DNA from: Stictocephala bisonia
Taxonomy: Eukaryota > Arthropoda > Insecta > Hemiptera > Membracidae
Assembly (NCBI GenBank): GCA_035578905.1
Contig: JAQJVL010000422.1
Span: 434,001-498,000, forward strand
DNA: 64,000 nucleotides
Reading direction: 5' to 3'
A model generated the notes under the pieces. The model saw nothing but the letters and a program-made list of their open reading frames with translations, did not search any database and had not been told where the DNA came from. Of this stretch, positions 1 through 14,500 are shown one piece after another. How positions within the stretch are numbered: the stretch's first letter is position 1; each line of letters begins with the position of its first letter. Position numbers and translations under genes: made by a program.

Positions 1-676
1 CATCACCACTATATGTGTAGGGTGGGTGGGAAGACTATTACCACTGTATGTGTAGGGAGAGTGTGTGGACCATTACCACTCTACGTGTAGGGTGGGTGGG
101 GGGACCATTACTACTATACGTGTAGAGACAGTGTGTGGACCATTACCACTGTACGTGTAGGGTGGGTGGGTGGACTATTACCACTGTACGTGTAGGGAGA
201 GTGTGTGGACCATTACCACTGTACGTGTAGGGTGGGTGGGTGGACTATTACCACTGTACGTGTAGGGAGAGTGTGTGGACCATTACCACTGTACGTGTAG
301 GGTGGGTGGGTGGACCATTACCACTATACGTGTAGAGAGAGTGTGTGGTACCACTGTATATGTAGGGTGGGTGGGTGGACTATTACCACTGTACGTGTAG
401 GGTGGGTGGGTGGACTATTACAACTGTACATGTAGGGTGGGTGGATGGACTATTACCACTGTACGTGTAGGATGGGTGGGTGGACTATTACCACTGTACG
501 TGTAGGGTGGGTGGATGGACTATTACCACTGTACGTGTAGGGTGGGTGGGTGGACTATTACCACTGTACTTGTAGGGAGGGTATGTGGACCATTACCACT
601 GTACGTGTAGGGAGAGTGTGTGGACCATTACCACTATACGTGTATGGGTGGGTATGTGGACCATTACCACTGTACT
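1..676 (+). repeat. 36-bp G-rich minisatellite, locus A (runs off left end)
   Basis: About 18 imperfect units of 35-37 bp. The typical unit reads ATTACCACTGTACGTGTA followed by GGGTGGGTGGGTGGAC. Two alternating sub-types are seen, one ending GGGTGGGTGGG and one GGAGAGTGTGTGG. The array decays at 660-760. It is the same family as the arrays at 15.9, 35.0, 46.6 and 47.7 kb. Confidence 0.95.
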
Positions 677-2962
677 GATGGCCCAGCATAACTGTACTCA
701 CAGACTCAACTGTACTAACTGTTCTCACAACGTACTACTATAGTAAAACTTTGATAGTTGGACACTTTGTGGACTAAGGAGATGTCAAAGTATCAAAATG
801 TCGAACTACAAGGAATGTATAACAAACATAAAACAATAAAAGATTTTTATGAAGAAATTGTAGTTTATTTTCTTTATGAATAGTTAACAATTTAACAAAA
901 ATAGAAACAAGCTCTATATTTCTGTAACAATGTATGTCCTACTGAATTGGTGTGGAGTTACAATAGTAGTTAGTTATTAAAGTATGGACAGTAGAGTACT
1001 TATAAGGTACAGTAACTAAAAGTCCAAATATTCATAATTTTAGCTTTTATTCATTTTGACGGTGTTAACTCATTGATCTGCACCGGGCTGATTCGCACAC
1101 AACCTGCCATGGAAAATAATTTTGCAACATCGTGTCACCATTACCGGTGTGACGAACTACAAGGATTGTCGAAGTATTGAGTGTCGAACTATCGAGGTTT
1201 ACTGTATTTCATTTTTGTGTCCAAAGACTAACAAATATTTTACACAATCCTAATTAAGTTTTTACGTTACGATCACTCAGATGTTACAAATATGTAAAAT
1301 TTACCTTAGGATCTTAAAATGTCTAAACTATATGGTATTTCTATTTCGTAAGCTTAAGCGGCTGGAGTGATTATTAACAAATAGTTCTTCAGGTGTCAAC
1401 CGCCTCAACGGACTTGTGTTCATAGTGTTGTTATATGGTATTTGTTATGTTATTGAGATTATTTATGTAAATAACATACATATTACATCAGCACTATTTA
1501 AATGGTAATATTAGTAAACAGTCAATAATGTTTATTAGAAATTTCTTCTTGGCCTAATAACAAGCATAACTTGCCAAACAGGTGATTTATAAACAGTAAT
1601 AATTAGTAACAATGAATGAGAAAGACAGGTAAAATTAAAATAGAATTAATAAAAAACTATTAGTTACGCCTGAATTCTATTTTTAAGTAACTAGTTTTTT
1701 CTCGTTTCCAATCAGCTGATCAAAATAATGATTTTAGAAAAGTTCCACACCCTGTAACGCTTCTATTAGTTTCCTCACTGTCACACACACCTTTAGGCTG
1801 GGCCAACTAATTAATAAATCAACTTACAAAATTTACACACTTATTAAAAATTAATTAATATCTTGGGTGGCTGGCATATATTGAAGTCAAGTGAGCAGCA
1901 CATTGTTCCTTCAAACAAGACAAAATTTATCATGACATCTCTGACATGTGACAGAAAATTAGGTTGACAGCATTAAGTTGTAGTTCTGCAAACGCGGAGA
2001 AAATAATATGAAACGTTATTTGCTCTGTGACAACCCACTAGCTTTTGGTAACATTATGAGGAGTGACAGTTTGTCCGCATTCCCAAGGCGTGGATGGATG
2101 GTTTGTGGCAAGACAGCTTCGATAGTGTGACATCTTTAAATTGTCATGAATGTAAAAAAAATATCAGGGATTGCTTTTTTTTAAATTTATTCTGTTAATA
2201 CAATCATGAATTTAGTCCCAATTAGAAATTAAATATTTATTTTCCCTTTTTTGAAAGAGCTTTTGATACTTTAAAGTACCATAAAAAATCGTTTGACAAT
2301 CAATTTAAGCAACCTATACAGGTCTTCCTTGAGCACTGAGAAGACTTTTTCTTCAATTCAAACAAGAATAAAGTATGTTTCTGAAGATACATATCATATT
2401 TTACTTGCTTTTAGATCAAAATGTTGCTACCTTAGTCAAAATATGTGCTTTAAGATTTATCTTAACAAAATTACCCTGATCTAATCCTTAAAATATTTGC
2501 TACTTTTCTGAATAACTTCAATTAATTGTCACTAGCATAATTCAGCAGGTTCACGAAGAAGAGTTAAAAATTTGTTTCTCCTTTGAAGATATTCTATCCA
2601 TTAAAAATTCGAAATAATATTTTTTATGTATAAGAAATCACCTTTTTAAAATAAATAATAGCATTTCTTTAACAGATTTCTTAATCAACAAATATTTAGT
2701 TTTAAATTTTTCCTAATATCAAAATTATTGTTATAATCTTTAATTTATTATTATCTCCATTTCTTATCTTTGTTTTTGTAGGTTTGAGAAATATTCTGCT
2801 AGCCTTATTATTGTAAAATTCTTTAGTTAATTTTATATAAGCTTTTACCACATATGCATGTCGTTCAGTTTTCTTTTTACAACTAAAAACAAAATGTGTT
2901 TTAGGCCATAGATAATATATTTCTTTTTCATTTAATTGTGCTTTGCTTACATGAAATACTCT
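677..2962. other. No gene seen; AT-rich sequence left of the first hAT element
   Basis: No ORF here resembles the missing SLC41 N-terminal exons. No transposon ends were recognised. It is probably intron of the SLC41-like gene if its 5' exons lie upstream. Confidence 0.5.
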
Positions 2963-2970
2963 ATCTAGAA

Positions 2971-3334
2971 CAGTGGTTCCCAAACTGTTATGTATCAAGC
3001 ACTCTCCTGTTCAAATGAATGCCTCCCACATGCCCCCCTTACACAATAAATTGTATGGATTGTTTGGGGATATAAAATAACTATTGCATTGGTAACAAAA
3101 AAATGTATTTCTTCTGTCACAAGGAACATGAATACCTCTCTTTCATTTTTATTCTTTAGAAATTTTAAGTTTTAATTTACTATGTGAAGAAGTAATGGTA
3201 CAAGAAAAAGAAGTTAATCTGTTAGTGAGCTTGCATTTTCGCTGGTCTCATATCATAGCTTCGTATCTTATTTGTAACTGCTCTTGCACCCCCAACCCCA
3301 CTTGTGTTCATACTCCCCAGTTTGGGAATTCCTG
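2971..3334. mobile_element. Non-autonomous hAT-type MITE, 364 bp
   Basis: The left end CAGTGGTTCCCAAACTG is answered at the right by the reverse complement of CAGGAATTCCCAAACTG, which is the CAGNGNTTCYCAAACT pattern typical of hAT termini. The flanks are ATCTAGAA (2963-2970) and ATCTAAAA (3335-3342), an 8-bp target duplication with one mismatch. No transposase coding is visible. Confidence 0.85.
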
Positions 3335-3835
3335 ATCTAAAAGTGAAGATTAATAATTAACTTTTCTGTTACATTATTAGATTCAACCAGTCCATCTGAC
3401 TTATTTGGTAATATTTTGTATTTTATCTTGTTAATAAAAGAAATTTCTTTATTTACCATATGAAATAGGTTCCAAGCTAACCAACAGTGTTTTTTATCAA
3501 AGTTCATATATAATTTACAATTACAAATCTATTCTGTCTTTCTTTCTACTCAATTAAATTCTTTACGTACAATCATTAAGCTTGTTGTTTGTTTTTATTA
3601 TTTTACTATTACTATTGTGTATTTGAATTTATAACAATAACAAATGTAGTAAATCTGTCTGACTGGCATAAATAGTTAGCATGGAAAGTGTTTTAAGTAA
3701 AAACTAAAGTTGGTAAACTTCCTTGGAGTGGCCGTAGCTAAGAGGCTAATTATTATTTTCATTCAACTCAATTATTCATCATTAAGACGCCGATCATCAA
3801 CATATGGGTGAATATGAAGGGTTATATGTTGTCAC

Positions 3836-4240
3836 TGAATACTAACAAAGGTCGACTTGTCCTCACAAAGAGCTATTTATTAATAGCCCAATAGCCAGGG
3901 CAACTATGGGACCTACAGCTTTACGTGGAATGCCAACCACGTAGTGTTGGTCTGATTTTTAGCTAACTGACAAGTCTGACACTTAGTTCTCTTCCCTACA
4001 CAACATCTGCACCTTGACTACTATACAACATGGACACTTCAGACTTCTATAGTAGTGTCCACGTCGATGGCAACCACTGAGCGGTGTCAGGTCGGTATTA
4101 AGAGGATCAAGCATAGAACCTATCGCCCACAATCTCCTCAACACTTTGTCCCCAAGTAGCTGGGTTACAACACTGTGCCACTTGTGCCGACATACATAAA
4201 CACTAAAGCAGGCGGTGGCTTGCCTCGTACCCGGGTGGGG
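3836..4240. repeat. Dispersed repeat R400, copy 1
   Basis: The tract with AATAGCCAGGGCAACTA, TCTGACACTTAGTTCTCTTC, AGTGTCCACGTCGATGGCAA and CACAATCTCCTCAACACTT recurs in diverged form at 8575-8890 and partly at 41365-41480, in the same order and orientation. Class is unknown (SINE-like or MITE-like). Confidence 0.7.
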
Positions 4241-4565
4241 TTAACTAAATATTTTCAAATATGACTTATATTCTTGTAGCACGTTAAGGTCTTGTTAGCA
4301 AATTAAAAATATGTTCAATATTTGTAATCTTTAAATAATATTTGAAATATATTCGTTAAATACATATTTCCCTCAATGTTATGAATCACAATAAAGCTTA
4401 GTTCTGTTTAGGGCTGCCATTTCTTGTAGAGTGGACCTTTAAAATAATATATTACAAGACTGTAAGTGCTATTTGCACATTTTGAATTACCCCTCCCCCC
4501 TTTCCCCCGAAGGTAACAAATTTGAAAACTAACATTATTACGAGGATTACTGCAAACATGTTTCA

Positions 4566-4879
4566 CTTATGTAAAATAACGGAAAAGTTAAGGTGGTGGA
4601 ACTTACTTTTTATCACCTTGTATGTTGTTCACCTTAGTTAATTTGTATTTGTAGCAAGAATTGTGCTGATAACAGATATACTTAGACTAACTGACTTATT
4701 AGATTAAGGCCACTATTCTTATGTAAAATAACGGAAAAGTTAAGGTGGTGGAACTTACTTTTTATCACCTTGTATGTTGTTCACCTTAGTTAATTTGTAT
4801 TTGTAGCAAGAATTGTGCTGATAACAGATATACTTAGACTAACTGACTTATTAGATTAAGGCCACTATTCTTATGTAAA
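4566..4879. repeat. Perfect tandem duplication, 152-bp unit x 2
   Basis: Starting at CTTATGTAAAATAACGG (4566), the sequence repeats at 4718 without a visible mismatch over 152 bp, and a third copy begins at 4870 for about 10 bp. It could be a very recent duplication or an assembly artefact. It lies just upstream of the first visible SLC41 exon. Confidence 0.9.
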
Positions 4880-5344
4880 ATTTGATATTTAATTGTATAA
4901 ATGCTGTCTTATCTTCCCCTTTAGTAAAATAGACGGCCAAAAGCCTTATATATTAATCTGATTTTCTAAATAATAAAGGTTCAACATGGTCATCTAACCA
5001 TCATCTAAATTTTGCCAAGTGGTTGTTTGTTTTTAGTCCGCAAACCCAAACTGTTGTGGACTAAGTGGTGTTTCGGATTTGTGAAATTTTTGAGTAACCA
5101 AAAAATAAGTAAACTCTATAAAGAGTATGACTTTTTTTTACAATGTTACTCTTAGTAATTTTTATTTCTTGATTAAGTATATGTATTATAAAAAAGGAAG
5201 CTACTATTAAACAAAAATCATCAAACTTGTCAAAAAAACTTACTTTTTCTGCCCAACCAGGTTGTTTGGGCTATCGAGGTTTGCGGGACATTACTGTGTT
5301 AATATATGTTTTTAAAACTGCTATTTCAAGTAATTTTCCTTTAG

Positions 5345-5524
5345 GGGTGGCCAGTTTACCGAGAAGTTCCTGAAATAATAGTATTAGTACCAGCCCTATT
5401 GGGTCTGAAGGGAAACTTGGAGATGACTCTAGCTTCACGGCTCTCGACTGAAGCCAACTTGGGGAACATGAATGATACCAAAGAGCAGTGGAGCATGATT
5501 TCAGCTAATTTGGTTTTAGTGCAG
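5345..5524 (+). CDS. SLC41: SLC41-like gene, first exon in window (phase 0/0)
   Basis: The exon follows TTTTCCTTTAG and ends CAG before GTAATT. It encodes exactly 60 codons, [12 protein letters not shown] onward, including [20 protein letters not shown] and ending ISANLVLVQ. This is the end of a transmembrane helix, the highly conserved GLKGNLE loop of the first MgtE domain, and the following amphipathic and membrane segment. The reading frame is open into the intron boundary on both sides, and no initiating Met lies upstream in frame within the exon, so it is an internal exon. Confidence 0.95.
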
Positions 5525-8500
5525 GTAATTTAGAAAAATACAAAATTATATTACTTTAAGAGTAAGTGCAATTTAACCCTTCAAAGTAGTTTGCCTTAAT
5601 ATTACATCATCGCTCGTTAATGTAAAAATACCAAGTTACTGTCGGTGTTGAGTCGGACGAGTAGTCTAAGGTATTATACTCCGGCCAGATACAATGCTAA
5701 GAATCATTAATTCTAATCTATCTGCAACTGGTACTTTTTCCGAGCAACTTAATAGTGGCACTAGTATGTGGCATATTGATATAGAGCCCATCTTAAATAA
5801 ACGGTATTTGGCATGGAGGGTGGAAATTGACAGGATCCACCCCGCCACAGTGTCTTTAATATTTATACTATAGTTGCACGGAACGACTGTGTTTTGCATA
5901 GTTTTATTGATATTTAAAGGAGGCAGACATGTTTCTTTTGTTTTTTTAGTCTGGTTTATTTTTTTTAAAATTATTTAGACTTTACATAAGTGAACAGACA
6001 TTAAGGGACACTTAAGTAGCTCAACATATATAAATAGAAATTAAAATAACTGGACATTTAAAATTCATACAAAAAATTTTAAAAATTCCCGCTCTGAAGA
6101 GTTAATTACATAACATAATTTAGGATATTGTTCAACAGTATTGGAGGGTTTAGTGGTCATTTTAAAATAATTGTTCTACACATTTTAATCCTAGACAAGT
6201 ATCTTTAAGGCATATACTTAATGTGCATGTGGAGTAAAATAATTTGTAATTCATTTTTCAAATCATATGCCTTAAAATCAGAGATCTGGAGTCACAATAT
6301 AAAATCAACAGTTTGATTTATAAGGTGAATCTTATAGACTAAAATAGGTGTACTTTACCTTCACGTCAAACAGTTCACAGCGTGTGATGGTGAGAATACC
6401 AACTACATGTTTCGCCGTGAATACGGCATCTTCAGGTTGAAGAACATAAAAAATAAATAAGTCCCAGTGGGATGCGTCACAAATTAACTAAAAAAACACA
6501 GTTTACACAAGGAAACATAGAACATTAAAACTTTTGGTAGGCCTACCACACACATTACACGGTCCACGGCGTGATTCAGAAGCAGACCATTCACTTATTA
6601 AATGGATTTTAAATAAGTGAATCTTATGCTGTTGTTCAAAATGGAATAAGATAAGTAGCAAGAATAGATGAATTTGTAATATTCCACATAGCGATGTATT
6701 TTTGTGTCGTGGTAGAAAAGCAAGCAGCAATGACTATTTGGCTAGATTAACGGTTATGTAGGGTTATTTATCTTTTTTTCTTTTGTATAGTATTATTTGA
6801 AATGTAGTAGTTAAATGAAACATTGAACCAGCTCATATTGTATTGATTTATAAAAATGTTTATCTTGCTAACATTTCAATATAATAAAAACAGTTTCAGT
6901 GCTATCTATATGGTGCGTGTAAGACTTCATTAATGGACCAGCACCTGCACTGTAGTATATTGTACAGATATTATGTCTCTTCACTGTTGATACCCCTGCA
7001 TTGTTTTATAACTAGGTTTCTTTTGTAATTATGTAGGTGTTGTGACTTGTATTCAGAAAAGATCTCTAAAGCTAAATTTTTATTGGGATAAATTTTGTGT
7101 ATTTATTTAATCATGTTGATAAAACTAAACAAACAAATCATGAGGAAATCCCACTGAATATTTAAAATTGTCATGTTTAAATTTAGCTTTAAAATTCTAA
7201 TATTAAAGAATAAACATCTGGTGTTTTATATTAAATCATTTAACCCTTTGAGGCCAGATAAAAAAAAGAAAAAAGTGAGAACTTTTTTTCCCTCACTTTT
7301 CAAAAGTGACGTGTAAAATATTTAGGCTGAACATTTGGAGATACGCAGGTCTTTATACATTTATTTATGAAATCTGTTCTAATAAAAATACAAGGGTACT
7401 TGTTTGATCAGAATGTTTGTAATTGAGTACTTTATCAGAATAAATGTCCCAAAAGTAATCTCATAATTTTTAAATATTTATATTTTGTCAAAAAAGTGTA
7501 TTTCGTTTCAAAAATGTATTTTTTTTTGGTTGTACGCTCACAGCTCGTAAAAAAAATGTATTGTACACGTGGGAAACTTTGTTATTGAACTATAAATTTA
7601 ATCACCTACAAACATAGAAAAAATTATAGCAATCGAATTGAAAATAAAAAAATATAACATGAAATATTTTGTTAATACTATCAGATTCGTCTGTTAAAAT
7701 TAACTCTCTGTCTATTTTTGTCAGTTCTTTTGATTGACGTTATATTCCAACAGCTGACTCCAAACGTTAAAAAAAACATTCTTCAACGTCTGCGTGTCAT
7801 CCCAAAGACGTACAAGTTATTGTAAGCGGTAAATTGGATGTTATATGTAATAAACTTCGAATGACGGGATAAAGTCATTCGGTCCTCAACGTGAATTTTA
7901 GTAATGACCATATTTCCTCATTTCGGTCCTCAAGGGAAAAAAATGTAAATGATGATACATAGTCATTCGACCCCCAAAGTGTTAAGCTTTGAAAAAAAAA
8001 AATAAGAGTCAGATCTGTGTAAGGCAATATTTAAGAATAATCTTTGTACTCATGCGATTTTCACCAAAATCTTGAAAAAAATCAATAGTAAAAAATACAA
8101 GTACAAAGAATTTTATTGGTACCATTATATTTTCAGCGAAATAGTTTATTATTTGTGCATTTCTGTTGGCAGTGCCAGGCCACAGTGGTTGGGCTGTTAT
8201 CGTCCATAGTAGCAGTTATTATGGTGGCGGGAGTCAGATTTGAGTTCAGTATTCATCATACACTACTTCTGTGCGCCTGCAGTACTATTACTGCATCTGT
8301 TGCTAGCTTACTCCTTGGTGAGTTCACTATATATCTTCTACGTACACGATCTTCACGTTAACTTAATGTATATTTACAATAAATTCATATTAAAATGTGT
8401 AAATCAGGTAAGTGATTTGAATAATGGATCTAAGGTATAAGTTTTACATATTTTTTATAATTTACTTATTAATTAGGTAACTAAGATGATGAGTTGATCA

Positions 8501-11500
8501 GCAAGAAATAGGCGGATATGGTTAGGGAAGGAGGGCGATGACTGGAGATGAACGTGTGTAGTCATTGTTACTAACTAAAGTTGACTGTTCCCTAGGTCAT
8601 TTATTAATTGCCTAATAGCCAGGGAAACTAAGGTACCTACTAATTAGAGTGGAATCTGAACCCAGATTATTGGTAAGATTTTGGCCAACTGATTTGGCTG
8701 ACACTCACTTCTCTCCCAGGAACAACACTGGAATCCTTGCTAACCTCTCACACAGACACCCAGACTTCTCTATTAGTGTCCACAACGATGGCAACCATTG
8801 AGTAGATGCCTTGTTGGTGTTAAAAGGGCTTAGAATAGAACTGGTTGCCTAAAATCTCCACAACACTTAGCCCCCATTATCTGGATTACAGCACTTTTAA
8901 TATAAAACATAACTGTCTGAAAACAAACTGTAAAAGAGAAAAAACACTAAATTCAATCTAACTGAATGTTACTATTAAATATCTGATATCTAAAAAAGTT
9001 AATCTAAAATGTGAGCCTAATTTAAATTTAAACATATTAATCAATATACAGCAAAACAACAAAGGGAGACGTCACATAGAGAGAGGACAGAAAGCTTGAG
9101 TGAAAAGAGAAACAAAACATAAAAGGCCACCCAACAACTTACAGCTGATACAGTCATTACTACACATAAGCTAAAAGGCACTGAACAATAAATGAGTTCA
9201 GATGATTAAGTCTCCACTGGAAAGAACATTGCAGATATATATCTAAAAAGATAGTATAACTAAACTAAATTGATGTTTTTGAGAATTTAGAACTTCCACC
9301 CTCTCTGGGGAAGACAGGCTAAGATATCCTTACTCTTTTGGGATCATAACTGCATACTCATAAACAGAATAAATAATATACAGTTTTATTACATATTTAA
9401 TAATATAAACAAAAAACAGAGTTCTGTCTCTTTTAACATCACTGTGTGGAATGACGCTTTCCACTTAGAAATTCTTCTTTCCATTTTTTGCAGTGTTAAT
9501 ATACTGTGTGTATACATAAAACTTACTTCAGCAAAGGTCACGTCCTAAAATAAATAATACTGACATTTTCAAAAAACCAAACACGCTGCTTATATTTCCT
9601 CTGCCTCCAAAAACCATGAAATTTGTTTATTGTATCTATCTTTGTTTTATATCGTAAAATAAAAAAAACTGTCAAAGTTTAACTAACTGTAATTTCAATT
9701 TCAGTTTTTATAAATACTATACATTTATGGCATTTAGTCCTCATATTAATTTATTAAAAATAACAAATGCTTTTTATAGAGTATTATTATATATTTTATG
9801 TACCAAAACAACTACTTTAAATTAAAAACAAGAATTCACATAAAATGCAACTGCTTATCTAAGTTTAGTACTTAATATTTTACCAATAATAAATGTTTTC
9901 TTTTCATTTATCATGAATACTTCCTGTCATACAATTATATAGCTATACCAATCATTACTTCTACTCTGCTATACATCCACTATCACAGAAAAGTACACAT
10001 ATGAAGTTAAAATAATAGAATCTAAAGGTTTCCACAATGGATTTTCAAGTAACATAATTTGGCTAAAAACTACCAACTGTAAACTTTTCTATATTGGTTT
10101 ATTATTTTTGCTTTTAAAATTTCTGTAATAGTTTTTTTAAAAGTATCCTTTTCATAATGTAATATTAAAAACTAAATTAGTTTCAAATTGTTATCATTAA
10201 ATTAAAAAAATTTGGTAGCACCATAACTGAAGTTAGTGAAACTATTATCAAGACTTAACTTCAGCTACCGTACTGTTTCAAATTTTTTATTTGAAAATTT
10301 AATGATAATACATCTAGTGTTTTTATTTCATTTAAATGTGTTTTTTTCTGTTATTTCATTTAAATTTTCTGTAGTTCCCTTTTGAACTTACAGTTTAGGG
10401 CGAATCATTGATTTAAACTTGCAGATGCAATATTTTATGATTTTTTGTCATTTTGAATGGCACTATAACAAAAGTCTAATGTTGAGTTAAAATATACAAT
10501 AAATTAGTGCACACTATATATTGGTTTAGTAAAATTTGTATACAATGTCATTCACGTGGTCATGAGTCTGCTCGCTAAACTTACGATTAAATAAAATGTA
10601 TTTATTCCTTATTATCATCATAAAAAAATGTGAACTTAAAGTCCATGTGGACATAATCATTGTACACTCACTTTATATTCGCCTCTATAGACTCTGAGAA
10701 GAGAGCATACCTTCTAGTATACCTACCTAGTAGATTTGAATCTAAGGTGGAACCAGAGTACCTAGTACATATGGATCTAAGTTACCACAGTACCTAGTGA
10801 CTTGGATCTGAGGTATAAAGGTCCTAATAGATTTGGATCTAAGTTATCAGAGTACCTAGTGATTTGGATCTGAGGTACAGAGATCCGAGTAGATCTGGAT
10901 CTAAGGTACCAGAGTACCTAATAGATCTAGATATAAGGTACCAGAGTACCTAGTAGATATGGATCTAAGGTTCCAGAGTACCTAATAGATATGGGTATAT
11001 ATGGATCTAAGGTACCAGAGTACCTAGTAGATATGGATCTAAGGTACCAGAGTACCTAGTAGATATAGATCTAAGGTCCCAGAGTACCTAGTAGATATGG
11101 GTAGATATGGATCTAATGTACCAGAGTACCTAGTAGATATGGATCTAATGTACCAGAGTACCTAGTAGATATGGATCTAAGGTTCCAGAGTACCTAGTAG
11201 ATATGGATCTAATGTACCAGAGTACCTAGTAGATATGGATCTAATGTACCTGAGTACCAAGTAGATATGGATCTAATGTACCAGAGTACCTAGTAGATAT
11301 GGATCTAATGTACCAGATTACCTAGTAGATATGGATCTAATGTACCAGAGTACCTAGTAGATATGGATCTAATGTACCAGAGTACCTAGTAGATATGGAT
11401 TTAAGGTACCAGAGTACTTAGTAGATATGGGTAGATATGGATCTAATGTACCAGAGTACCTAGTAGATATGGATCTAATGTACCAGAGTACCTAGTAGAT

Positions 11501-14500
11501 ATGGGTAGATATGGATCTAATGTACCAGAGTACCTAGTAGATTAGGATCTGAGATACATAGGTCCTAGTATGTCTGGATTTAAGGTACCAGAGTACCTAG
11601 TAGATATGGGTAGATATGGATCTAATGTACCAGAGTACCTAGTAGATATGGATCTAATGTACCAGAGTACCTAGTAGATATGGATCTAATGTACCAGAGT
11701 ACCTAGTAGATATGGGTAGATATGGATCTAATGTACCAGAGTACCTAGTAGATATGGATCTAATGTACCAGAGTACCTAGTAGATATGGATCTAATGTAC
11801 CAGAGTACCTAGTAGATATGGATCTAAGGTACCAGAGTACCTAGTAGATATGGGTAGATATGGATCTAATGTACCAGAGTACCTAGTAGATATGGATCTA
11901 ATGTACCAGAGTACCTAGTAGATATGGGTAGATATGGATCTAATGTACCAGAGTACCTAGTAGATTAGGATCTGAGATACATAGGTCCTAGTATGTCTGG
12001 ATTTAAGGTACCACAGTACCTAGTAGATATGGGTAGATATGGATCTAATGTACCAGAGTACCTAGTAGATATGGATCTAATGTACCAGAGTACCTAGTAG
12101 ATATGGGTAGATATGGATCTAATGTACCAGAGTACCTAGTAGATATGGATCTAAGGTACCAGAGTACCTAGTAGATATGGGTAGATATGGATCTAATGTA
12201 CCAGAGTACCTAGTAGATCTGGATCTGAGGTAAGGTCATAGTAAATTTGGATCTGAGGTACCAGAGTACCTAAAAGATCTGAATCTATGATACCAGAGAA
12301 CCTAGTAGATCTGGATCTGAGGTAAGAAGGTCATAGTAAATCTGGATCTAAAGTAAAAGAGTGTGTACCTATTAGATTTGTATCTGGGGTACCGATGTCC
12401 TGTTGGTCTTGATATAATAAGTGTAGATTATTCAATATAAGTATCATAGAACATTTTGTAGATAAAATCATACAAAAGTTAAGTTACCTTACAGCCAGAT
12501 TCTGTAATAATGGTTCTAAATTGTTCAATATGTACTTCGACAATAGATTAAAATATTTTTTAAGACACAAACATTTCATTTCATTTCACTTATTGAACTT
12601 TCAATTGATTTACACTTTGAACAGTAGCTTGTTGAAGTATGTTTGAAGATAATTTCATTCTAAATGTTATTGTATTCGAATAAATGTTTTCCTAGTCCTG
12701 AAATTCCAGAGTTAAAATAACCTACCTTTGAGTTAACAATACAAAGTTTAATTTACCTCAGTTTGTACAGTTGTTAATATACAAGACTGTTCGGAAATAT
12801 GATTGTTGAAACTTGTCAGATTCCACTGTATAACAGTGACTCATTGCAGAATAAGTTATTTATTTTGAGATTTCAACAAGAAGCATTTTTACAAAAGTCA
12901 ATCTAAGGCAGTGTTTCTCAAACTTTCTTATTCCAAGGAGCCCTCCTTTCTTAAGACGTAATTAATTGGCAGACCCCTGACCAGGGTTGTCAGGTGGGGG
13001 ATGGAATGTTCCATGTAGGTGGTCTGCCCCTGGAAAATTTCTTTGAGTCCTTAGAATTGTAATTTTTCAGCTATCTAATACTAAGAATATTCTTTGGCCA
13101 ATTTTGTCATAAATACTCTTATATTATCTTAACAACTTTATAACAGAAAAATAAGGTTTAATTATTGTTGGATCCTGTTTGGTAGTGAGGGAATACTTCA
13201 CAGAAACCCCTTAGATGTATGGTATGAGATGTTTTCACGGACGTTCAGGGGTCAGCAGACCACACTTTGAGAAACACTGGTCTAGAGTATAATGGCAATC
13301 AGTCTTGCTGATATTGATATTTCCCTAGGTCTGCAAAACTTGGTTTTCAGGGCTGGTTACATCTGCGGTAATAGTTATGTCGAAGAAACTACATCTCAAC
13401 CCGGACAATATTGCTACACCAATAGCAGGCAGTCTGGGAGACATCACTTCTTTGGCTCTGCTCTCGGCCATCGCTGCATTCTTCCATAACACAGCAGGTA
13501 CATAATACTTACACGACTTACAGTCTGGTTCATGTTACCATGATGGATATCAAAGTATATTTCCTAGGGCCAATTCTCCACAGAGTTAATAAACCAGTTG
13601 CATAAAAGTTAAAACGGCATTATATGTTGTGAACCTTTACAGATTGAAAATTTAAACTTAACACATCAGTGCTAAAGCAAAATATGAACTTTCTGAAGCA
13701 ATTATCATTTTCTCAGCAACTAGCTAAGAAATGTTTTACTAAGCTTAAAGTTGAAAATTTAAACTGCAACCAATTTTGCTAGATACATTTTGAGTTAAGT
13801 TCAGTTATATGACATCGCGTTATACTAATTAAGACCTTTAATTTTACATACAACTCAACCTGTGCTGTCATTTAAGATTATCTTCTTACTCATTGTGGGC
13901 AGATCCCCTGATGTGATGAAAATCTGAAAATTGCTTCAAAAACGTAATGCTAAAATCTGGTTTTTCAGACCCCTCTCACCCCATGTAACAGACTTGTAAC
14001 AGTAATACCTAACCCCCTCAAAATTACGTAAGGCTGTCACCAACCTACCCTCCAATTTTTTAAATCCATTTTAATGCATATTTAGATTTATGATATTTAT
14101 TGTTTTGATTTGTTTCACTTCTTTTCTAATGGGGGAGAATATATTACTAACTTTAAAATCTTGGAGTTTTTGGAAATACGATCAAATTTTGTGAATGAAT
14201 TCAAACAAATTGTTGAGGTTTAATAGTTACGTATCGCTGCGTAGAAACCCATCCTTCCTTGTAACGATGTATAACTCTACCAAATCCCCCCTCCCCCATA
14301 AAGATGTTGCAGTACGTAATTTAGGGATGGCCCCTTATGCAGAGCTGAGAAACAATGTTTGGAAACTTTATTGATAGCTTTTCAGCAACAACATTTTTTG
14401 CTCTAAAATAACACCAGTTATGGAACACTCTTTATTGTCAGATTACGTGAATTGGGGGTGATAACTGGCCGGCAGATTCTATATTACTCTTTTTTAAGCA

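Noticed and set aside
677..5344. Missing 5' exons of the SLC41-like gene
   Set aside because: No frame preceded by AG and followed by GT encodes the conserved first membrane helices; the exons are assumed to lie upstream.
8240..8440. Alternative 66-codon ORF over exon 2
   Set aside because: Out of frame with the SLC41 reading and without similarity; shadow of exon 2 and intron.
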